7,383 nucleotides of DNA from the NCBI GenBank assembly GCA_032111745.1, contig JAULUH010000026.1:1-7383 (forward strand), given 5' to 3'. A model generated the notes under the pieces. The model was given only the letters and a program-made list of their open reading frames with translations. It did not search any database and was not told the DNA's origin. The position numbers and the translations under genes were made by a program. The stretch comes from JAULUH01 sp032111745 (GTDB taxonomy: Bacteria; Chloroflexota; Anaerolineae; JAAEKA01). Shown piece by piece: positions 1-4,754 of the stretch (position 1 is the first letter of the stretch; every line of letters begins with the position of its first letter).

Positions 1-35
1 CGTTTCGCACCACCGTTCATGCCCCTACGATGCGC

Positions 36-53
36 ACCGGGCGTTGGCCCGGT
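36..53 (-). terminator. Hairpin just after the hydrolase-pair operon, possible terminator
   Basis: A perfect 7-base inverted repeat, ACCGGGC and GCCCGGT, with a 4-base loop begins 3 bases after the stop of the last gene of the minus-strand pair. It has no run of T after it on the minus strand, so if it ends transcription it would not be a classic intrinsic terminator. A role in protecting the 3' end of the mRNA is equally possible. Confidence 0.4.
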
Positions 54-56
54 TGG

Positions 57-776
57 TCAGGAGCCGTGGGTATGCTGGTCGCCGTGGGGCGGGGAGACCA
101 TGTGCAGGGCCTCCAGCCGGGCCAGGCGATACTCCAGCATGGCGATGCGCTCCTCGAGCTCGGTGGTGCCGCCGTTGCCGCCGTTGCCACCATTGCCGCC
201 GTTGCCGCCACCCTCGTAGTCCTCGCGGCTCATCTGCTGCCAGACGGCGAACCAGCTGACGTGCTGGTTGTAGGGCAACCCGCCGCCAGTCATCACGTCC
301 GCGGGGCCGACGGTCGACCAGCACCAGGGGCCGGACTTGCCCTGGTCCGGGTAGAAGGGAGGGGCGTAGATCGGGATGTCGGCCCATCCCGAGTTGGGGT
401 CGGTATCACGCCGGATGTAGCCGGTGTAGTCGGGGTTTCCCAGCTGTTCCAGCCCGTCGCTCCAGAAGAACATGCCCTTCTGCTTCATGAGCTGGCCATT
501 CACGTCGAGGACCGCGGCAAAGAGGTTGTGGTCGCCGCCGGCGTTGGCGAAGTTGTTGGACAGGTAGTCGTCGCGCGCCCACTGGGGAATGCTGCCGGGC
601 TGGTTGGACGGCTCCCATGAGCCGTTGATCGTGGTAAAGACGTCCTTCAGCACGTAGACGACGTCGCCGCCCTCCAGACTTCCCGCATCAGGCCGGTCCG
701 GTAGCTCGACGATGCTGGCGTTCCACTCGGTAACCCAGGGGCTGATGCGGCGCTCGATAGGGGGTGTGGTTGTCAT
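57..776 (-). CDS. Hypothetical protein with Gly-Asn linker and C-terminal coiled coil, partner of the M23 hydrolase
   Basis: A 239-aa protein whose function I do not recognise. Residues 1-187 form one aromatic-rich domain with many Trp, Tyr and Gly residues (for example GGDHNLFAAVLD near 80-91 and a Trp-rich VSWFAVWQQ near 173-181), which suggests an all-beta fold such as a carbohydrate-binding sandwich; that is inference. Residues 189-203 are a Gly-Gly-Asn repeat linker. Residues 206-225 form a short heptad-like coiled coil (LEERIAMLEYRLARLEALH), and the tail at 231-239 is His-rich. There is no signal peptide or membrane segment. The start ATG overlaps the stop of the upstream gene as ATGA, and a GGAGA lies about 10 bases before it, so translation is probably coupled. 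The C-terminal coiled coil closely matches the end of the upstream protein, which suggests the two products assemble together. The gene is well supported; the role is not. Confidence 0.85.
   Translation of the reverse strand: MTTTPPIERRISPWVTEWNASIVELPDRPDAGSLEGGDVVYVLKDVFTTINGSWEPSNQPGSIPQWARDDYLSNNFANAGGDHNLFAAVLDVNGQLMKQKGMFFWSDGLEQLGNPDYTGYIRRDTDPNSGWADIPIYAPPFYPDQGKSGPWCWSTVGPADVMTGGGLPYNQHVSWFAVWQQMSREDYEGGGNGGNGGNGGNGGTTELEERIAMLEYRLARLEALHMVSPPHGDQHTHGS
168..212. repeat. In-frame 9-base tandem repeat coding the Gly-Gly-Asn linker
   Basis: Four full units of GCCGCCGTT (one with two changed bases) run from 168 to 203, followed by a partial fifth to 212. Read on the minus strand they encode repeated Gly-Gly-Asn between the main domain and the coiled coil of the 239-aa protein. 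A change in copy number would alter linker length by three residues without shifting the frame. Confidence 0.9.
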
Positions 777-2542
777 GGATGTATGGTCTCCAGGGCTGCT
801 AGTCTGGCCTCCGCCCACGCCATGCGTTGCTCCAGGTCTGAGTCTGGTGGCGGCTCCGGGGGCTCCGGCGGCAGGACTACGGTGGATGGGTCGTAGGTGA
901 TGAAGTCGACCTGGTCCCACTGGCCGACGGGCACGTAATACGCGCGCACCTCGCCATCGCTGAGGCGTTCGGCGCGTTGCCCGATGTAGGAGATATCGCC
1001 GGACGTGAAGGAGAACTCCGGCGAGTTGGGCACGAAGCCGTCGGCAAAGATGCGCTTCTGCAGCGCGGCGTCGGGGTTGAATTCGATCAGCTGGTTGAGT
1101 TGCGCCTGCACGGTCAAGACATCGTAGAGTTCCTGGTCGGGTTCTGGCACGGGCTTCTCCTCCTGGGCTTTGGCCAGCGCTTCCAGCACCGGCCCGGCGA
1201 TGTTGTAGTTCTCCCAGGTGGCGTTGTCGCCGAGCTGGAAGATGGTATAGCCCTTGATCTGGCCGCTGAAGCGCTCCAGGTATTCCTGGACGTTGAGCAG
1301 ATCTTTGGCGTAAGCTTCCGGTGTCTGGGCTGTCTTATAGCCCGGGGGCTTGGCGGCGCCGGCGAGCGGTGCGGACTCGTCGGGCAATGTCAGGGGGGGC
1401 ACGGGACCGGGCCTGATGTCGCGGAAGAGAATGCGGTAGCCCGGCACCATGATCAGGCCATCGTAGCCGAACTCGGTGACGAAGACCTTGAGCGTCTTGT
1501 AGGGCAGGAACAGGCGGACCTGGTGCTCGAAGCGGTGCAAGAGCCAGTCGCTGCCGCCGCGGTTGGCCGGCCCCCAGATGCTGGGGCAGCAGCCATACTG
1601 GTGGATGACCAGGGCATGGCCCCTGGCCTGGGCGACTTCCAGGGCGGGATAGGTGGCCCGCCAGAACGCCGCGCGGTCGTTCTCCGGCAAGTCGGGCTGG
1701 CCCACGCTGAAGGCCAGGATGCCGCACTTGTATCCCGCCTGATCGGCCAGGCGCATGCGCTCCCGCTCGAACGTTACCAGCTTCTGGAACTCTTCCCAGT
1801 TGGTCTGCAGGACCTCGTTGGCGATCTGCCAGTAGTCGCAGAGGCTGCGGGCCTCGTGGTTCATCACCAGCTGGTGGGCCCAGGCGGCGGCGGCCGTGGG
1901 GTTGGAGCGGATGCGGTCCGCTACCTCGCTGTCAGGCACGTAGATGCGCCCGATGACGGTGGTGCTGGGAGAGGCCGCGCGGAAGGCCTGCACGTCTCCC
2001 TTGTTGGGATCGAGAAACAGCGCCATGCGGGGCTCGAGGCGCCGCAGCTGGCTGAGATAGGGTTGGGCGGGCCCGATCACGTGGGCGCCGATGAGGGCCC
2101 CCAGCCGTTTACCGATCTGTTCGATGTAGGGCAGGGGGTCAGAGTAGCCGTTGAAGCCATCCTGCAAGCCATAGGGTGCGACGCGCAGGCCAACATGCAC
2201 ATGGGGCCCGGTGCTGTTGCCGGAGTTGCCGGATAGCCCGACCACCGTGCCCGGGCCAACCTGCTGGCCAACCGATACCCGGAACTGGCTCAGATGGGCG
2301 ACCAGCCAGTTGCCGAAGCTGGTCTCTACCTTGACAAACAGGCCGTAGCCCTTGGGATCGTCGCGCGCTTCGACCACCCGCCCACTGGTCATGGCATAGA
2401 TAGGCTGGCCGACCGGCAGCGCGAAGTCGACGCCGTTGTGGCCGAGCAGGTTGAACTGGGTGTACCAGTCGGGGTTCTCCCCAAAGGTCTGGCTGACCGG
2501 CCAGCGCGGGTCGCAGGGATGGTGCTGCAAGAGTTGGCTCAT
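773..2542 (-). CDS. M23 family metallopeptidase fused to a clan GH-A-like glycosidase barrel
   Basis: A 589-aa multidomain protein. Residues 15-135 are an M23/LytM peptidase domain that cuts peptide cross-links in peptidoglycan. The full zinc site is visible: H35 and D39 (HNGVD), H83 (VAHLS) and the HVH motif with H114 and H116. Residues about 170-455 look like a (beta/alpha)8 glycosidase of clan GH-A, with candidate acid/base E243 in WQIANE and nucleophile E357 in VFVTEFG; the exact family is not assigned. Residues about 468-550 form a further small domain (GQRAERL, then VRAYYVPVGQWDQV). A Pro/Glu linker follows (557-567), then a coiled-coil end (570-588). ATG 2542 was chosen because GGAGAA lies 8 bases upstream; the frame is open further upstream only because it crosses a stop-free repeat. 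No signal peptide or transmembrane helix is seen, which is odd for a wall hydrolase and recalls phage lysins. It is co-translated with the following gene. Confidence 0.9.
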   Translation of the reverse strand: MSQLLQHHPCDPRWPVSQTFGENPDWYTQFNLLGHNGVDFALPVGQPIYAMTSGRVVEARDDPKGYGLFVKVETSFGNWLVAHLSQFRVSVGQQVGPGTVVGLSGNSGNSTGPHVHVGLRVAPYGLQDGFNGYSDPLPYIEQIGKRLGALIGAHVIGPAQPYLSQLRRLEPRMALFLDPNKGDVQAFRAASPSTTVIGRIYVPDSEVADRIRSNPTAAAAWAHQLVMNHEARSLCDYWQIANEVLQTNWEEFQKLVTFERERMRLADQAGYKCGILAFSVGQPDLPENDRAAFWRATYPALEVAQARGHALVIHQYGCCPSIWGPANRGGSDWLLHRFEHQVRLFLPYKTLKVFVTEFGYDGLIMVPGYRILFRDIRPGPVPPLTLPDESAPLAGAAKPPGYKTAQTPEAYAKDLLNVQEYLERFSGQIKGYTIFQLGDNATWENYNIAGPVLEALAKAQEEKPVPEPDQELYDVLTVQAQLNQLIEFNPDAALQKRIFADGFVPNSPEFSFTSGDISYIGQRAERLSDGEVRAYYVPVGQWDQVDFITYDPSTVVLPPEPPEPPPDSDLEQRMAWAEARLAALETIHP

Positions 2543-2614
2543 GGACGCTCTTCTCCGAGGTGTCGACGTTGTGCAGGCGACACGAGCAACTGCAGGTGGC
2601 TGAATTCCGTCTAC

Positions 2615-2642
2615 ATTATGCACGGACCGCGAAAGTTGGCAA
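2615..2642 (-). promoter_or_regulatory. Probable sigma70-type promoter of the M23 hydrolase pair
   Basis: On the minus strand a -35 box TTGCCA (2637-2642) and a -10 box CATAAT (2615-2620, five of six matches) are separated by 16 bases. Transcription would start near 2608 and give a leader of about 65 bases before ATG 2542. Spacing and boxes resemble the pncB promoter (TTGCCT, 16, TACAAT). This is a pattern match only. Confidence 0.5.
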
Positions 2643-2676
2643 GCTGCGCCGGCTAAGGGCTGTGACCAGGGAGGCC

Positions 2677-2855
2677 GGAACACGGACTCGGACCAGAACA
2701 CGGACGAGCACGGACGGACACGGACGCCGGAGGCGAACCGCAGAGACGCAGAGAACGCAAAGGGGAGATAGGGCCGGAGGAGCCGGAGCGGAACACGGAT
2801 ACACGGATACACGGACGGGCACGGACGCCGGAAGGCGATGGGAGGGACCAGTGAG
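2677..2855 (+). repeat. Composite dispersed repeat, copy 1 (eight CACGGA(C/T) units around a GAACCGCAGAG core)
   Basis: A 179-base stretch made of, in order: four CACGGAC units, a CCGGAGG + GAACCGCAGAGACGCAGAG core, CCGGAGGAGCC, four more CACGGAC/T units, GCCGGAAGG, and GGAGGGACCAGTGAG. The same ordered blocks recur at 6363-6491 with four units in total. The core and the CACGGAT units resemble short dispersed repeats I recall from many bacterial genomes, including Chloroflexota. The minus strand is free of stops in one frame here and yields false ORFs of the kind LCVLCVSAV. It fills the larger part of the gene-free interval 2543-2913, ending 35 bases upstream of the hydrolase promoter. Confidence 0.85.
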
Positions 2856-2870
2856 GTGGCGTGCTGGGCC

Positions 2871-2920
2871 GGCTGAAGCCTGGACTCCGCCCCCGGAGCG
2901 GCTGAAGCCGCTACTACGAA
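2871..2920. repeat. GGCTGAAGCC palindromic repeat pair at the 3' end of the GNAT gene
   Basis: Two copies of GGCTGAAGCC occur: one at 2871-2880, and one inside a longer perfect palindrome AGCGGCT-GA-AGCCGCT at 2897-2912, followed by ACTACGAA. A further small hairpin CTCCG-CCCC-CGGAG (2885-2898) overlaps the second. The AGCGGCTGAAGCCGCTACTACGAA pattern is, from memory, a frequent dispersed repeat in Chloroflexota genomes. Its edge supplies the tandem TAG TAG stop codons of the GNAT gene. There is no T-run, so it is not a classic terminator, though it could stabilise the mRNA end. Confidence 0.75.
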
Positions 2921-3486
2921 CCCGGAGCGGTCGGGGGCATGACGCCGGTGCTGGGGCGGATCAGGTGCTTGGTCAGGCGGTGGCGGCCGGGGCGAAGCTG
3001 GAAACCAGCTATTGAGCCAAGGGTCACCTCGATGGCACCCGGGCCGATGCCACGTTGATCGGCCTCCGGCTCGAGGACATAGCCGGGAAAGCTGAAGCCT
3101 CGATGCGCAGCAAAGTGCAGGCTGACGTCATCTTGCGCACGGACCTCGCTGTCGATCACCCTGGCGCCATGGGCCAGGGCGAAGGCGAGGCTGTGATCGT
3201 AGAGCCGAGCGCCGATACCCTGGCCCTGGGCGGGCGGATCCACGGCTACCCACAGGTAGAAGCGGCCCGGGACCATCCACAGGCCATGATGCACGGTCGT
3301 GTAACCGACGACCTGGCCGTCGTCGGAGTCGGCGACGTGGCTGGCGCGTAGCTGGCCGTGGCGCAGGTGCTGGTCCATCCTCTGCAACTGGGCCACGGTG
3401 ACCGGCGCGGGGTCGCACACGCCGACGATCTGGACGATGCGGGATAGGTCAGCGGCGGGGTTGGCTGGACGAACGCTGATCGCCAT
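2914..3486 (-). CDS. GNAT family N-acetyltransferase
   Basis: A 190-aa protein of the GCN5-related acetyltransferase fold, which moves an acetyl group from acetyl-CoA to an amine; the substrate cannot be told from sequence. The acetyl-CoA binding motif A is clear at residues 78-98: strand FYLWVAVDP, then AQGQGIGARLYDHSL, fitting the Q/R-x-x-G-x-G/A pattern. The later VSLHFAAHRGFSFPGYVLEPE (121-141) is the usual alpha4/beta6 region. Start ATG 3486 has an excellent GGGAGG five to six bases upstream and lies 23 bases after the stop of the DinB-like gene, so the two form an operon. The last ~35 residues (Arg/Pro/Gly-rich) show no recognisable fold element. The final codons and two consecutive TAG stops lie at the edge of a dispersed palindromic repeat (2897-2920), so the original C terminus may have been altered. 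Confidence 0.88.
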   Translation of the reverse strand: MAISVRPANPAADLSRIVQIVGVCDPAPVTVAQLQRMDQHLRHGQLRASHVADSDDGQVVGYTTVHHGLWMVPGRFYLWVAVDPPAQGQGIGARLYDHSLAFALAHGARVIDSEVRAQDDVSLHFAAHRGFSFPGYVLEPEADQRGIGPGAIEVTLGSIAGFQLRPGRHRLTKHLIRPSTGVMPPTAPGS

Positions 3487-3509
3487 GGTGACCTCCCTGG
3501 CGTGTTCTG

Positions 3510-4091
3510 TCAGGCCGTGATGCGGGCCTGCCGGGCCTGGCGAACGATCTCGTGGATCTGCTTCAGATGGTTGTCGTCGTGCCACAGTCCGAAAACGAAA
3601 CGGACCACAGCGTTGTGGTGGGTGTTACCCCGGAACGAAGGGAAGAGGTTGTCCAGGTGCGGCGGCTCGGGCCAGAGGTCCAGGCTGGCCAGGCGCATGC
3701 GCCGGCTTTCTTCCAGCCTTTGCCGGCAGCGCTCCACGGTGGCAATGGTCTGCCAGGGCAGTTCATAACGTGAGCGCCCTTCCCGGTAGGGCACCCCGCG
3801 GGCCAGCTCGGCCGCCAGGAAAGCCGCTTCCTCGGCCGATGCCGTGGCATGCACGATCACGTGGCCCAGGGTCCAGGCCATGGCGTATTCCTCGGCGGTC
3901 TGCGCGTGAGGATCGTCGGCCTGGGGATCCACGGGCACGAAGCTCACGTCGTCGTCGACGCAGGCGCTGATGTGGTCGAGCATCGTGTCGATCATGGCAT
4001 TGGTCAGGCGTCTTAAGTCCTCAGGGGTGAGATCGGCACAGAGCTCGTCGAGGCTCATCTGCTTGGCCCGTACGAGATCAAAGTCCAGCAT
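3510..4091 (-). CDS. DinB-like metal-binding four-helix protein
   Basis: A 193-aa, mostly helical protein that fits the DinB/YfiT-like superfamily. Members bind a divalent metal through three His residues, and some act as thiol-dependent transferases or hydrolases. Candidate ligands are H77 or H81 (TLGHVIVH) in the second helix and the pair H171/H175 (LWHDDNH) in the last helix. ATG 4091 is preferred because a good promoter (TTGACA, 17-base gap, TGGAAT) has its -10 box over the alternative upstream ATG at 4106, which would therefore lie before the transcript start. With 4106 the protein would be 198 aa. Neither start has a strong Shine-Dalgarno site, so the mRNA from this promoter would be nearly leaderless. 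It is followed 23 bases later by the GNAT gene. The biological substrate is unknown; a role in small-thiol or detoxification chemistry next to osmC is a guess. Confidence 0.83.
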   Translation of the reverse strand: MLDFDLVRAKQMSLDELCADLTPEDLRRLTNAMIDTMLDHISACVDDDVSFVPVDPQADDPHAQTAEEYAMAWTLGHVIVHATASAEEAAFLAAELARGVPYREGRSRYELPWQTIATVERCRQRLEESRRMRLASLDLWPEPPHLDNLFPSFRGNTHHNAVVRFVFGLWHDDNHLKQIHEIVRQARQARITA

Positions 4092-4104
4092 AGTTGGCAG
4101 CGCC

Positions 4105-4133
4105 ATTCCAGGGCGACCAGCGCCCCGTGTCAA
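4105..4133 (-). promoter_or_regulatory. Probable promoter of the dinB-GNAT operon
   Basis: On the minus strand a perfect -35 box TTGACA (4128-4133) is followed after 17 bases by TGGAAT (4105-4110, four of six matches). The -10 box covers the ATG at 4106-4104, so this promoter would start transcription near 4098 and favours ATG 4091 as the true start. The -35 box lies only three bases after the osmC terminator stem, inside its T-rich tail. Confidence 0.5.
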
Positions 4134-4136
4134 AGA

Positions 4137-4173
4137 AGCCGGCAGGCCCATGAAAGCCATGGGCCTGCCGGCT
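4137..4173 (-). terminator. Strong intrinsic-type terminator of osmC
   Basis: A perfect 16-base inverted repeat, AGCCGGCAGGCCCATG and its complement, with a 5-base loop (4153-4157), begins 10 bases after the osmC stop. On the minus strand the stem is followed by TCTTTGACA, a short broken T-run. The long GC-rich stem makes termination of the osmC transcript very likely. Confidence 0.85.
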
Positions 4174-4183
4174 GTGAGCGGCC

Positions 4184-4606
4184 CTACTTCAGCCTGGCTT
4201 CCAGGGTGATCTCGGACACGGCCGCCAGGGCCTTGGACACGGGACAGTTGGCCTTGGCCTGCTGGGCGAAGTCCTGGAATGCGGCCTTCTCCAGCCCAGG
4301 TACCTCGGCGTCGGTGACCAGCTCGATCTTGGTGATGGTCGGCCCGGCCCCGAGGTGCACCGTGGCGTTGGTGTGAATGCGAGTGGGCTTGTAGCCGTTG
4401 TTGCTCAGCACCCCCGACAGGAACATAGTGAAGCAACCAGCGTGAGCTGCGCCGATGAGCTCCTCTGGGTTCGTCCCCTTGGGATCGCCCTCGAAACGGG
4501 ATGCAAAGGTGTAAGGGCCCTCAAAGTAGCCGCTGGCTACCTTCATGGTGCCAGTACCTTCTTTTAGGGTGCCCAGCCAGACGGCCTCGGAGTGGGAGAT
4601 TGCCAT
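4184..4606 (-). CDS. osmC: OsmC family peroxiredoxin (organic hydroperoxide reductase)
   Basis: A 140-aa cytoplasmic protein that reduces organic hydroperoxides with a pair of reactive cysteines. Both are present: C58 in IGAAHAGCFTM and C121 in KANCPVSKAL. Spacing and context (RFEGDPKGTNPEELIGAAHA, then VPGLEKAAF) match my recollection of the E. coli OsmC subfamily rather than Ohr, and the length is typical. R37 and the Glu pair E48/E49 lie in the conserved blocks expected around the active site. ATG 4606 is chosen because AGGAG lies about 10 bases upstream and the family N terminus begins here; an in-frame ATG at 4741 would add 45 residues unlike the family and starts upstream of the promoter. 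The gene has its own promoter (4680-4708) and a strong downstream hairpin (4137-4173), so it is probably monocistronic. Confidence 0.95.
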   Translation of the reverse strand: MAISHSEAVWLGTLKEGTGTMKVASGYFEGPYTFASRFEGDPKGTNPEELIGAAHAGCFTMFLSGVLSNNGYKPTRIHTNATVHLGAGPTITKIELVTDAEVPGLEKAAFQDFAQQAKANCPVSKALAAVSEITLEARLK

Positions 4607-4679
4607 GGTGTTTGTGCTCCTGAAAGTATGTGGTTTTGGATCTCTTGCCAAGCGCGCAGGAATGCGCTCAGACACACGG

Positions 4680-4708
4680 AGTGTACGCGTTTTGCTGCCC
4701 GGCGTCAG
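4680..4708 (-). promoter_or_regulatory. Probable promoter of osmC
   Basis: On the minus strand CTGACG (4703-4708) and TACACT (4680-4685), each with four of six matches, are separated by 17 bases. Transcription would start near 4673, giving a leader of about 66 bases. That leader contains an imperfect inverted repeat AGCGC...GCGCT (4651-4668), which could be an operator or a small hairpin. Separate control of osmC from pncB fits a stress-induced gene. Confidence 0.45.
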
Positions 4709-4754
4709 TAAAGTTTCGCACACTGATTGCCGAAAGGGCATGAACGGGGTGGGT

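Noticed and set aside
30..620. Plus-strand frame of 196 codons opposite the 239-aa protein
   Set aside because: The minus frame is coupled to the upstream gene and has a coherent linker plus coiled coil; the plus product is a low-complexity shadow.
977..2236. Long plus-strand open frame of 419 codons opposite the M23 hydrolase
   Set aside because: It is the antisense shadow of a gene with clear family motifs; in GC-rich DNA such frames stay open. No motif and no ribosome site of its own.
57..2542. Prophage lysis cassette
   Set aside because: The M23 protein is lysin-like, but there is no holin, tail, integrase or attachment site, and the other neighbours are chromosomal metabolic and stress genes.
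2616..2822. Small minus-strand ORF with LCVLCVSAV-like sequence
   Set aside because: It is translation of the composite repeat; similar strings arise wherever such repeats occur and are not real proteins.
2677..2855. CRISPR-like array of CACGGAC units
   Set aside because: Units are only seven bases, spacing is irregular and short, and no cas gene is present.
4607..4741. In-frame upstream extension of osmC from ATG 4741
   Set aside because: The extension does not fit the OsmC family, begins upstream of the likely promoter, and lacks a ribosome site; AGGAG precedes ATG 4606.
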